Assembly (NCBI GenBank): GCA_024234635.1
Contig: JACKNX010000004.1
Span: forward strand, 248,001-312,000
Length of the DNA stretch: 64,000 nt
Source of the DNA: Pseudomonadales bacterium
GTDB lineage: Bacteria; Pseudomonadota; Gammaproteobacteria; Pseudomonadales; Azotimanducaceae
Reading direction: 5' to 3'
Shown piece by piece: positions 41,218 to 49,449 of this stretch. The notes under the pieces were generated by a model. That model saw nothing but the letters and a program-made list of their open reading frames with translations, ran no database searches and was not told the origin of the DNA. A program made the translations under genes and the position numbers. The stretch's first letter is position 1, and the number at the start of each line of letters is the position of its first letter.

Positions 41218-42642
41218 TCACCCGCCCGCGGCCAGATTACGCACGATATCGTAGTTGAACCGCACGAAGCGGTGCAGCTCACTCTCCAGAATGCGTTCCT
41301 GGTCGCTATGCGGGCCGTATCCCAGCGGCCCGTCCTCGCCGTCCACCGCGGGACCGATTCCGTAACAAGCGATTCCACGAGATCGCAGATAGGCCATGTC
41401 CGTCGCGCCGGTACTCATGGTCGGCAGGGTGGTGGCGTTGTAATGTTTTGTCACGGCGGCCTCCAGGACCTTGAACGCCTCGGTATTCAGCCCCGAGATA
41501 CCTGGTGGCCGCAGATCGCGCGGCACCCACGCGACCTTGATCGCCGGATCGTCGATGACCTGCCGCACGGTTTCCAGGAAAGTCTCCGGATCCTGCGCCG
41601 GTTCCAGCCGGGTATCGAGTGTCGCCTTCGCCTCCGACGGAATGACGTTCACCCGGTAGCCACCGTTGATGATCGTCGGCGAAATGGAGGTACGCACCAT
41701 GGACGCATGCAGTGGTTCGTTTTCCACGAACCAGTCGTCCGCGGGGGCACGAATGGCCGGGTCGGGATGCAGGATGTCCAGATACCGCTGCGCGGCTTCC
41801 GGTTCGGAAATTCCCGCCAGACGCTGGAAATAAGCCATCGTGGTTTCGTTGAGGCTGACGGGAATACGCCAGTCCCCCACTTTCGCGACGGCGCGGGTCA
41901 GATGCAGCACCGCATTCTGCCGCAGTGGCACGGAACCATGCCCCGCCGGACCGCTGGCGGTGAGTTCGATGGCGCGCGGGATTTTTTCGGTGGTCTGCAC
42001 CGAGGCGAAGCGCACCTTGCCTTCCCGCCTGGCGACGCTGCCGCCTTCCGCGTAACAGAATTCCGCATCGATCTCAGGGAAATGGTTGTTCACCATGTAC
42101 TGAATGCCCACCCGCGTGGCGCCCTCTTCACCCGACTCGGCCAGGAAGATGACATCGCGGTTCAGCGGTACCTTAAGCCGTTTCAGCGTCAGCATCGTCA
42201 TGAGCGCCGCGACGACGTTGTCCTTGTCGTCCAGCGTGCCGCGGCCGTAGATGTGACCACCTTCCGTGTCCGCGGAAAACGGCGGATGCGTCCACTTGGC
42301 GGGATCGACGTTGACGGTGTCGGTATGCGCCATGATGAGCACGGGACGCGCTGAGCCATTGCCGCGAAGGCGCGCGACAATATTCGGTCGGTGTGCTTCG
42401 AGCGCAAACCGGTTGACCTCGATGCCTTCGGCGGTGAGCACCTTCTCCAGGTAGTCCGCGGCGTCGACCTCGCGTCCGGGCGGATCGGTGGTATCGAGGC
42501 GGATCAGGGCCTGAAAATGGCGCATCGTTTCGGCTTCAAGGGCCTCCCGGTCCGGTTGCGCGGCCGACAGTGTTGACGGCAGCAGCAGGAACGCCAGGAA
42601 AAGCCGCCAGCGCAGCGAAGGGGTGGAACGGTTCAACGGCAT
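41218..42642 (-). CDS. M20-family metallopeptidase, exported
   Basis: 474 residues with a signal peptide (RWRLFLAFLLLPSTLSAA). Zinc-site motifs: LIMAHTDTVNVD, GRGTLDDKDNVVA, FLAESGEEGATRVG, and the C-terminal HSDQERILES. The M20 dimerisation lid lies between about 220 and 340. Cleaves peptides or N-acyl amino acids in the periplasm. Substrate unknown; close in pattern to carboxypeptidase PM20D1/CPS1. Confidence 0.88.
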   Translation of the reverse strand: MPLNRSTPSLRWRLFLAFLLLPSTLSAAQPDREALEAETMRHFQALIRLDTTDPPGREVDAADYLEKVLTAEGIEVNRFALEAHRPNIVARLRGNGSARPVLIMAHTDTVNVDPAKWTHPPFSADTEGGHIYGRGTLDDKDNVVAALMTMLTLKRLKVPLNRDVIFLAESGEEGATRVGIQYMVNNHFPEIDAEFCYAEGGSVARREGKVRFASVQTTEKIPRAIELTASGPAGHGSVPLRQNAVLHLTRAVAKVGDWRIPVSLNETTMAYFQRLAGISEPEAAQRYLDILHPDPAIRAPADDWFVENEPLHASMVRTSISPTIINGGYRVNVIPSEAKATLDTRLEPAQDPETFLETVRQVIDDPAIKVAWVPRDLRPPGISGLNTEAFKVLEAAVTKHYNATTLPTMSTGATDMAYLRSRGIACYGIGPAVDGEDGPLGYGPHSDQERILESELHRFVRFNYDIVRNLAAGG

Positions 42643-42736
42643 AGTCGGGTTCCGTGCACAAAACCCGGAACCTACGGTGAAGGCCCGCGTTGTGCAACCT
42701 TCGCCCTGACGTGGCTTGCGTCTGCTCCCGGCGGCT

Positions 42737-44146
42737 TCAGCCGCGCAAACGCTCCGCGGCGAGTTTCTGCAGGTCCGCCTTTACGCGTGCAAAGACACTG
42801 TCCCAGTCGCCGGGTCTGGGCTGGCGGATGAGCCGCATGCTGGCGTACCAGGGCGAGTCCTCCCGGTCCCAGAGATACAGCCAGTACGCCGCGTAATTGA
42901 GCAGGTTCCACACCGGCCGCCCCAGGCTGCCGCAGAGATGCGCAACCGACGAGTCCGTCATGATCACCAGGTCCAGTTCCTCGATGCACGCCGCCGTCTC
43001 GGCAAAATCCTCCACCCGCGTGCCGAGGTCGATCATGACCGAGGACGCACCGGCATCCGCCAGGTCGCCTTCGCGCGGCCCTTTCTGCAACGAATACAGC
43101 TGCACACCCGGAACGTGTGACAAAGGCACGAACCGCTCCACGCCGACGGACCGCTTGTGATTACGTTTGAAGGTCACGCTGCCGGACCACACGACGCCCA
43201 CCTTCAGCCGGCCTGCGCCGCTGGCCATGAGCGCCCTCGCCTTCGCCCGCGCCGCGTCAGGGATGTGAAGCCGCTGACACGGTGGAATGTTGTCCAGATG
43301 CACGCCATACAAACCCGGCAATGCCATCAGTGGTGTCACCAGGTCGACATCAGCAGGTGGACCGTCGTCCGGATCGAACAGCGCATCCACGCCTTCGAGC
43401 TGCCCGAACAGGCGGCGCAGCGGCGGCTTGCATTCCAGGTAGACCCGCGCGCCCTGGGCTTTCACCCACGGCAGGAACCGCACCGCCAGCAGCGTGTCGC
43501 CAAAACCCTGTTCCGGATACAGGTAGAGGGTCTTGCCTGCCAGCGGTTCACCCCGCCATTCCGGCAGAAGCGACGCCCGCCGGTGCACCTCGCCGATGTG
43601 CCAGCGTGCCTCGTATGCCGCCCATCCGGCGGCGAAGTCGCCCTGGTAGAGATGCGCGACAGCGCTGTCCCAGCGTGGATTGGCATTGTCAGGGTCGATG
43701 CGGATGGCTTCGCGGAATTGTTCCAGCGCCTCCGCGAAACGACCGGCGTCGCGCAGCGCAATGCCATAGTTGTGGCGGGAATTGTAGTCGTCCGGCGCCA
43801 GCAGCGCGGAGCGGGCATGCGCCGCCAGCGCTTCCTCGAAACGATCCAGGTCCTTGAGCGCGTTGCCCAGATTCGACAGGAAGCCTGCATCGTCCGGTCG
43901 GATTTCCAGGGCGCGAACATAACATCCCACGGAGGCGTCGAAGTCCTGCTGCACGCGATGGGCGACGCCCAGGTTGGACCAGATTCCGGCATCGCGTGGC
44001 TGGCGCGCCAGATAGGCACGGTAAAGGCGGATGGCTTCATCCAGCCGTCCCCCTTTCTGGGCGTTTACTCCGGCGTCTCGCAGACGCTGCAATTCGAGGC
44101 GGCTCGCGGAAGATCCATCCCCCGCGGCCCGTGCGACCGTGTTCAT
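42737..44146 (-). CDS. TPR protein with C-terminal glycosyltransferase-like domain
   Basis: 469 residues from the ATG at 44146; starts at 44218 and near 44181 are also in frame and none has a strong ribosome site. TPR repeats cover about 20-195 (AIRLYRAYLARQPRDAGIWS, GCYVRALEIRPDDAGFLS, HNYGIALRDAGRFAEALEQF). The C-terminal half resembles GT9/GT41-type folds: LYLYPEQGFGDTLLAVRFLP, VGVVWSGSVTFKRNHKRSV, LVIMTDSSVAHLCGSLGRPV. It may glycosylate proteins or simply bind nucleotide sugar. Confidence 0.8.
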   Translation of the reverse strand: MNTVARAAGDGSSASRLELQRLRDAGVNAQKGGRLDEAIRLYRAYLARQPRDAGIWSNLGVAHRVQQDFDASVGCYVRALEIRPDDAGFLSNLGNALKDLDRFEEALAAHARSALLAPDDYNSRHNYGIALRDAGRFAEALEQFREAIRIDPDNANPRWDSAVAHLYQGDFAAGWAAYEARWHIGEVHRRASLLPEWRGEPLAGKTLYLYPEQGFGDTLLAVRFLPWVKAQGARVYLECKPPLRRLFGQLEGVDALFDPDDGPPADVDLVTPLMALPGLYGVHLDNIPPCQRLHIPDAARAKARALMASGAGRLKVGVVWSGSVTFKRNHKRSVGVERFVPLSHVPGVQLYSLQKGPREGDLADAGASSVMIDLGTRVEDFAETAACIEELDLVIMTDSSVAHLCGSLGRPVWNLLNYAAYWLYLWDREDSPWYASMRLIRQPRPGDWDSVFARVKADLQKLAAERLRG

Positions 44147-44307
44147 CTCAGAAATTCCCGTTTCCCTGCCCGCCAGCATCCCGTAACGACGGTAGCGGGG
44201 CGGCGTCAGAATAAGCATAGTCGCTGGGCGGAATTGCCAAGCGCCTCACATATTCCCGCCCCGGCGCCGGGCAACGACCAGACATCCAAACTGCGGAGGA
44301 ACCGACC

Positions 44308-45135
44308 ATGTCGACTGACAGCGTCCCGTCACACCTGGAGCGCATCGCTACCGACGGCTACACGGTACTCGAGCGCGTCATCGACCGGTCGCTGGTAGAG
44401 GCGCTGAACGAAGCCCTGCTGCGCCTGGAACACGACCGCCGCATCGTGCCCGGGGGAAACCTGTTCGAGGGTGATCGCACGATCCGGATCTACAACCTGC
44501 TGGCGCTGGATCGCGTCTTCGAGGCCATTCCGGTGCATCCGGCCGTGTTGCCGGTGATCGAAGGCGTACTGGACCCCGGCTGCCTGGTGTCATCCCTGTC
44601 GTCCATTTCCATCGACCCGGGGGAAGACGCCCAACCCCTGCATGCGGACGACACGCTCATCGATCTGCCGCGCCCGCACCGGCCGGTGGTGTGCAACTCC
44701 ATGTGGGCGCTCACCGATTTCACCGAGGCCAACGGCGCCACGCGCATCGTGCCGGGCAGCCACCTGCTGGCGGAAAAACCGGAATTCGGCAAGCACTACC
44801 CGTCGATTGCCGCCGAAATGCCGAAGGGGAGCGTGCTGATCTGGAACGGTAGCCTGTGGCACGGCGGCGGTGCCAACGGCACGAGTCAGCGGCGGGTGGG
44901 TATCGCCATGAACTACTGCGCCGGCTACATCCGTCAGCAGGAGAACCAGCAGCTCGGCATCCCGCTGGAGCGGGTGCGCCGGTTCCCGCCCCGGCTTCAG
45001 GAACTGGCTGGATTCGGCACCTACAAGCATCTGATGGGACATATCGACAAACGCAGTCCCGTGCAGGTTCTGCTCGACCGGGACGATGGTTTCCGATCGG
45101 TGTGGGATGTTGTCGATTCAGCGCGCACTGACTGA
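44308..45135 (+). CDS. Phytanoyl-CoA dioxygenase (PhyH) family protein, second copy
   Basis: 275 residues with GGAGGA before the ATG. Fe(II) ligands H-A-D in LHADDTLIDLP and the distal His in LWHGGGANGTSQRRVGIAM. The segments TEANGATRIVPGS and GYIRQQENQQL parallel those of the PhyH gene at 39935, so the two are paralogues, though clearly diverged. Substrate unknown. Divergent from the TPR glycosyltransferase-like gene. Confidence 0.87.
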   Translation: MSTDSVPSHLERIATDGYTVLERVIDRSLVEALNEALLRLEHDRRIVPGGNLFEGDRTIRIYNLLALDRVFEAIPVHPAVLPVIEGVLDPGCLVSSLSSISIDPGEDAQPLHADDTLIDLPRPHRPVVCNSMWALTDFTEANGATRIVPGSHLLAEKPEFGKHYPSIAAEMPKGSVLIWNGSLWHGGGANGTSQRRVGIAMNYCAGYIRQQENQQLGIPLERVRRFPPRLQELAGFGTYKHLMGHIDKRSPVQVLLDRDDGFRSVWDVVDSARTD

Positions 45136-45161
45136 TGCCGGCATCCGCCGGCGACGGACAT

Positions 45162-45590
45162 TCAGAGCACGTTTTCCTGCACGCACGTCCATAGCCCGAA
45201 ATGCCAGTTGTCGAAGATGTCGATGCCGACCGCGGACTTGATCAGGTAGAGCGTTACGAAGCCGGTCACCATGCAGAAGCCTACGAACGCCAGGAAGAAG
45301 GCGATGGCGAACAGGTTGTCCACCAGCTTTTCGCGCTGAGACATGTCACGCCGGTTCCGACCGGCGAGGATGGCGAAAAAGTAACGATGCGCGCCGAATG
45401 GCACGCTGCCGCGAATGTCCAGCGGATGACGGCCCCACTTCCGCGTAGCTATGGCATCGTGCATCGCTTCAAGCTGGGTCGTCGTGAACGTGCGTGCCAC
45501 GTCTGCCGGCATCCGCCGCAGCAGATCGCGGATCTGGCCGTTGCCGTCACTCGCGTACGGTACGCCATCGGGTTGTGCTACGTGTTCCAT
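45162..45590 (-). CDS. Conserved single-pass membrane protein of unknown function
   Basis: 142 residues. The central segment KWGRHPLDIRGSVPFGAHRY and FFAILAGRNRRDMSQREK looks like a conserved motif of an uncharacterised family. One membrane helix near the C-terminus (AFFLAFVGFCMVTGFVTLYLI). No catalytic motif. Stands alone on the minus strand. Confidence 0.7.
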   Translation of the reverse strand: MEHVAQPDGVPYASDGNGQIRDLLRRMPADVARTFTTTQLEAMHDAIATRKWGRHPLDIRGSVPFGAHRYFFAILAGRNRRDMSQREKLVDNLFAIAFFLAFVGFCMVTGFVTLYLIKSAVGIDIFDNWHFGLWTCVQENVL

Positions 45591-45677
45591 GGCGGCAATT
45601 ATCCGCCGCCGCCAGCCGCTCCCCCTTGCCTTACCGCCGCTTTGGCCTGTGCGGCGGTTGGCAGATTCCGTAGCTTC

Positions 45678-46565
45678 TCAGGCGTTGGCGTGAATGAACG
45701 ACGCGACCTGATCCAGTGCCGCCGCCGATTCCGGCGCATTCACCGCCAGCACCGGCCACACGTGAATGAGCCCTTCGCCTTCGAAGTAGGTAACCGGCAC
45801 CCCGGCGTCCCGCGCTTTCGCCGCCGCCCGGCGGGAGTCGTCCAGCAGCACTTCGCGGGTGCCCACCTGGATCAGCAGCGGCGGCAGCCCGCCGTAGTTG
45901 CCGTACAGGGGCGACACCAGCGGGTCCTGCAGGCGTGCTCCGCCATAGGCAGCGGCCATGACGCCCACGCCTTCGCCGCTCACCAGTGGATCGTCCACCA
46001 GCCCCGGCGCCATGGTCGCCCCGGTACCGGCCAGATCGGTCCAGGGGGAAAACGTCACCGCGCACGCCGGAAGCGCATCGCCCGCGTCGCGCAGCGCCAT
46101 GAGCGTTGCCAGCGTCAGGCCACCTCCAGCGGAATCACCAGCGATCACCAGCTTGCCGGCCGGGACGCCCTGCGCCCGCAGGTAGCGATACGCCGCCACG
46201 GCGTCGTCCACCGCCGCCGGGTAGGGATTCTCCGGCGCCAGCCGGTAGTTCAGAACGCACACCCGTGCTCCCGTGGCGCGGGACAGGCGACCGCCGAATT
46301 CCCGGTATCCCACGTTCGAGCCGATGACGTAGCCGCCACCGTGCAGGTACAGGATGGTGACACCCGTGCCGGCCTGGCCGTCGATGGTGACGAAGTCGGC
46401 GTCGTTGCCACCGATGCTGAAGCTCTCCACCCGCACGTCGGCCGGAATGGTCTGCGCCGCCATCATGGCATCGTAGTTCGCGCGCTGCTCGGCAACCGTC
46501 GGGGCGGCGATGGGCGGCGCGGAGGCCAGCATGGCCACCAGGGCTTCGTGTTCAGGACTCGGCAT
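45678..46565 (-). CDS. Alpha/beta hydrolase, hormone-sensitive-lipase family
   Basis: 295 residues from the ATG at 46565 (GGGGAG upstream). The frame remains open for another 1.4 kb upstream, but that part is antisense to the serine-hydrolase gene and is a shadow. Oxyanion motif HGGGYVIGS, nucleophile elbow GDSAGGG, catalytic Asp in GTREVLLDDS, His in GLIHVWPVL. Cytoplasmic esterase or lipase acting on short acyl esters. Divergent from the serine-hydrolase gene. Confidence 0.9.
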   Translation of the reverse strand: MPSPEHEALVAMLASAPPIAAPTVAEQRANYDAMMAAQTIPADVRVESFSIGGNDADFVTIDGQAGTGVTILYLHGGGYVIGSNVGYREFGGRLSRATGARVCVLNYRLAPENPYPAAVDDAVAAYRYLRAQGVPAGKLVIAGDSAGGGLTLATLMALRDAGDALPACAVTFSPWTDLAGTGATMAPGLVDDPLVSGEGVGVMAAAYGGARLQDPLVSPLYGNYGGLPPLLIQVGTREVLLDDSRRAAAKARDAGVPVTYFEGEGLIHVWPVLAVNAPESAAALDQVASFIHANA

Positions 46566-46712
46566 GACGTTCTCCCCTTTTTCGCTGAATGACGCGAGAG
46601 TGTTGCGCCTGCCACGGGCAGCGTCAACGAACCCCGGCGACACGCCCCCCCGGCGCCATGCTGAGCCAGGACGGGTACACTCCACGCCATCCGTCACCCA
46701 GGAGAGATTCGC

Positions 46713-47891
46713 ATGAACCGCGCCGAACGCATGGCCGAAGTCGCCCGCCGCTATGTCGACCGCAAGCAGTACGCCAGCATCGAGTGGCTGGTGGAACACC
46801 AGGGGAAGGTGCTCACTCAGGGACAGGCCGGCCATTTCGACGCCGATGCCGGCACACCACTGCCCGCCGAGCCGATCTACCGCATCTACTCCATGACCAA
46901 ACCCATCGTCTCCGTGCTGGCACTGATCCTCATGGAACAGGGCAAGCTGCGCCTGTACGACATGCTGGTGCAGTTCAACCGCGCCTTCGCGGCAATGCGC
47001 GTGCTGCACGCGGACGGCCGCCTCGAACCGGCCAACCGCTTCATTACCGTGGACGATCTGATTACCCATCGCGCGGGCTTCACGTACCCCTTCATCCACG
47101 GCTGCCAGGTGGCACCCTACTACCGGGAAGCGCGTATCCTGGAAGACGGACACATTCCGCTGGAGGAGATGATGGACCGCCTTGCGCGCATGCCGCTGGC
47201 GTTCCAGCCGGGCACAAAATTCCGCTACAGCGTGTGTACTGACGCGTTGGCGCACGTGGTGGAGAAAGCTGCCGACATGCCGATTGACGAATTTGCCCGC
47301 CGTGAACTGTTCGAGCCGCTCGGCATGGCCGATACCAGCTATCGGGTTCCAAAGGACAAACAGGATCGCGTGCTGCCGATGTATGGCGCCGGCGATCTGC
47401 TTGCCGTACCGCCGCTCGATCTCACGCCACACAAACTGGAACGTCGCGACGACGTGGAAGACTTCTACCCGCTGGATCTCGCCGGTCATCGCCGGGGCGG
47501 TCATGGCCTCTATTCCACCACCGCCGACTACGCGCGTTTCGCCCGCATGCTGCTGAGCGGCAAGTCGGCCGATGGCCGCACGATCCTGTCGCGCCCGATG
47601 CTCAACATGATGCGCGCCAACCGCCTCACGCCACAGCAACTGCCGCTCACCGTGGGCATGCAGGTACTGGCCGGTTACGGCTGGGGACTGGGGGTGCGCG
47701 TGATGCTGGACACCGGTCAGGCGCCGCAGCTTACCAACGTGGGTGAACTCGGCTGGGCCGGTGCCGCCAGCACCTTTTTCTGGGTGGACCCTGCGGAGGA
47801 AATGATCGGCCTCGTCATGGCCCAGTACCTCGGCTCGGCGCTGCCCCTGGCGGACGACATGCGCACGGCGGCGTATCAGATGCTGGACTGA
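46713..47891 (+). CDS. Beta-lactamase/esterase-family serine hydrolase (class C fold)
   Basis: 392 residues with GGAGAG before the ATG. SxxK motif SMTK, a Y-x-x variant of the YxN motif in FRYSVCTDALAHVVE, and GGHGLYSTTADYARFARMLL. The final part has GWGLGVRVMLDTGQ and GWAGAASTFFWVDPAEE. No signal peptide, so it is more likely an intracellular esterase (EstB/LovD-like) than a beta-lactamase. Next to the alpha/beta hydrolase gene, divergent. Confidence 0.85.
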   Translation: MNRAERMAEVARRYVDRKQYASIEWLVEHQGKVLTQGQAGHFDADAGTPLPAEPIYRIYSMTKPIVSVLALILMEQGKLRLYDMLVQFNRAFAAMRVLHADGRLEPANRFITVDDLITHRAGFTYPFIHGCQVAPYYREARILEDGHIPLEEMMDRLARMPLAFQPGTKFRYSVCTDALAHVVEKAADMPIDEFARRELFEPLGMADTSYRVPKDKQDRVLPMYGAGDLLAVPPLDLTPHKLERRDDVEDFYPLDLAGHRRGGHGLYSTTADYARFARMLLSGKSADGRTILSRPMLNMMRANRLTPQQLPLTVGMQVLAGYGWGLGVRVMLDTGQAPQLTNVGELGWAGAASTFFWVDPAEEMIGLVMAQYLGSALPLADDMRTAAYQMLD

Positions 47892-47988
47892 GGTCCAGCA
47901 GCGTATCGGAGGCTTACCGACCTTCACGACCGAAGCTGCCAGCGCCATGGGCAATCGGCCACTGCCCACCACATCGCCGCTTGATCAC

Positions 47989-48006
47989 TATGTCTTTTTT
48001 GACATA
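47989..48006 (+). promoter_or_regulatory. Palindromic operator of the toxin-antitoxin pair
   Basis: TATGTC (47989-47994), six T, GACATA (48001-48006): perfect 6-bp arms. The last base is the A of the toxin start codon. Such a site at the start is expected for antitoxin autorepression. Confidence 0.65.
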
Positions 48007-48362
48007 TGGTGGCGTCGTTGCGGCACCAGGAAAAACCCCTGGTCTGGCTGGGTGGTGAAATTCGCACACCGCCGTTGTCGCCACCCGCCCGCACGGAAGC
48101 TGGCTATCTCCTGCGGCGGCTGCAACGGGGCGAAGGACTCGGGATGCCGCATTCGAGGACAATGCCCGGCATCGGTGCCCGCTGCCATGAACTGCGTATC
48201 CGGGATGGATCCTGTTCATGGCGGGTGATTTACCGGATCGACCCGGATGCGATACTGATCCTGGACGTCTTCGAGAAGAAGACCCGAAAGACTCCGATGC
48301 AGGTGCCCGACATCTGCCGCAAGCGGCTCAGCAGGTACGATCATGAAGGCAGCGAAGCGTAA
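48006..48362 (+). CDS. higB: HigB-type toxin (RelE superfamily, Gp49-like)
   Basis: 118 residues. Family features: KPLVWLGGEIR, ARTEAGYLLRRLQRGE, GIGARCHELRIR, SWRVIYRIDPDAILILDVFEKKTRKTP. HigB toxins cut mRNA on the ribosome. The start codon overlaps the palindromic operator, and no ribosome site is visible, so leaderless or weak translation is possible. The end overlaps the antitoxin gene by 20 bp. Toxin-first order is the HigBA pattern. Confidence 0.85.
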   Translation: MVASLRHQEKPLVWLGGEIRTPPLSPPARTEAGYLLRRLQRGEGLGMPHSRTMPGIGARCHELRIRDGSCSWRVIYRIDPDAILILDVFEKKTRKTPMQVPDICRKRLSRYDHEGSEA

Positions 48363-48654
48363 ACGTCTGGAAGCGGCCGGATGGCATGTCGGCACCTCAG
48401 CGGATTTTCTTGAACTCTCCGATGCGGAGCAGTCTTACATCGATATGAAACTCGCGCTGGGCGATGCGCTGAAGGCAACACGCGCGACCAGACGACTCAG
48501 TCAGACCGACGTGGCTGCCCTGGTCGCATCCAGTCAGTCCCGCGTCGCGAAAATGGAAGCCGCGGATGCGTCCGTATCCCTCGATCTGCTGGTTCGCACG
48601 CTCCTGACGCTCGGCGTACCCCGGCGGCGGGTGGCGAGAATGCTCGGCGGATGA
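48343..48654 (+). CDS. higA: HigA-type antitoxin, XRE-family HTH
   Basis: 103 residues. An N-terminal helical part (toxin-binding, ADFLELSDAEQSYIDMKLAL) precedes a Cro/C1-type helix-turn-helix (KATRATRRLSQTDVAALVA, SSQSRVAKMEAADASVSLD). It neutralises the toxin and should bind the palindrome in front of higB. Starts inside higB, 20 bp before its end, so the two are coupled. Confidence 0.88.
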   Translation: MKAAKRKRLEAAGWHVGTSADFLELSDAEQSYIDMKLALGDALKATRATRRLSQTDVAALVASSQSRVAKMEAADASVSLDLLVRTLLTLGVPRRRVARMLGG

Positions 48655-48708
48655 GCACGGAGCCACGTGCAGACGATTAGCTATTGTCGTCTCCGACTTT
48701 CGCCTTCA

Positions 48709-49425
48709 TCACACTGCATAGACGTGCACAAACCAGTCAACGAACGTGAGCCAGATCGCCGTGGAAGGCACGACGAAGAAACCGGCAAGCAGAAGCGCGG
48801 CAAACACGAAGTAGCACCACATCACACGCTGTCCCCGGACGCCAGCGGGCAGTGAGCCCGCCATCGCGAGGAACACGCCCAGCACGGTCAGAAAAGCCGG
48901 TACCTGGTGCCATTCCGGCGCGGGCAGCGGTGGACCGTAGTGGAACAGCAGCCGGCCGAACAGCGGGTCCAGCAACGTCAGCGACGTTGCGGCCATGAAA
49001 CGGCCATGCAGCGCCGGTACGTGCCGCCAGTGCACGGCGAGCGCCAGCGCCGAACCGAACAGCACGGCCATGGCCAGCGGCAGGTAGACGAACCGCCCTT
49101 CGCCCGCGAACTGTTCCGCGCTCATAACGGCAACGCTCCGATGCGCGACGAACACGCTGGAGACAAGGAACGCGACGCCCACACCCAGACCAACGCGGCC
49201 GATGCAGCGATGCCACCGATGCAGCCTCCCGCGAATCAGCACAGGCTGAAGAATGAGCAGCACGAGCCAGCCCGCACCGAACGCCGCATGGGCATGGATG
49301 CTACCGGACGCTGAACGGACATCGGACAGATAGGCAGGCCAGAACGCAAATGCCGACAAGACCAGTAGCGTGAGAGCAGCCACCGGCAGCATCCGGGTCA
49401 GCACATCACCGATTTCCGGCCTCAT
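48709..49425 (-). CDS. Multi-pass membrane protein of unknown function
   Basis: 238 residues with about seven membrane helices (PVAALTLLVLSAFAFWPAYL, LVLLILQPVLIRGRLHRW, GLGVGVAFLVSSVFVAH, LPLAMAVLFGSALALAVHW). Conserved-looking His residues (SIHAHAAFGAGW, LHRWHRCIGR) lie at helix ends and could bind heme or metal, recalling DUF2306-like proteins; this is only a suggestion. No operon partner. It lies between the toxin-antitoxin pair and the MBL hydrolase gene. Confidence 0.7.
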   Translation of the reverse strand: MRPEIGDVLTRMLPVAALTLLVLSAFAFWPAYLSDVRSASGSIHAHAAFGAGWLVLLILQPVLIRGRLHRWHRCIGRVGLGVGVAFLVSSVFVAHRSVAVMSAEQFAGEGRFVYLPLAMAVLFGSALALAVHWRHVPALHGRFMAATSLTLLDPLFGRLLFHYGPPLPAPEWHQVPAFLTVLGVFLAMAGSLPAGVRGQRVMWCYFVFAALLLAGFFVVPSTAIWLTFVDWFVHVYAV

Positions 49426-49449
49426 TCATCTGCCACGCGACGACCAGGA

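Noticed and set aside
45137..45152. Terminator after the second PhyH gene (GCCGGC-ATCC-GCCGGC)
   Set aside because: The stem is only 6 bp, self-complementary, and has no T-run on either strand.
45678..47972. A 764-codon minus-strand frame suggesting a giant fused alpha/beta hydrolase
   Set aside because: Only the part from 46565 downwards has hydrolase motifs. The rest is antisense to the serine hydrolase gene, is His/Arg/Gln-rich and has no domain.
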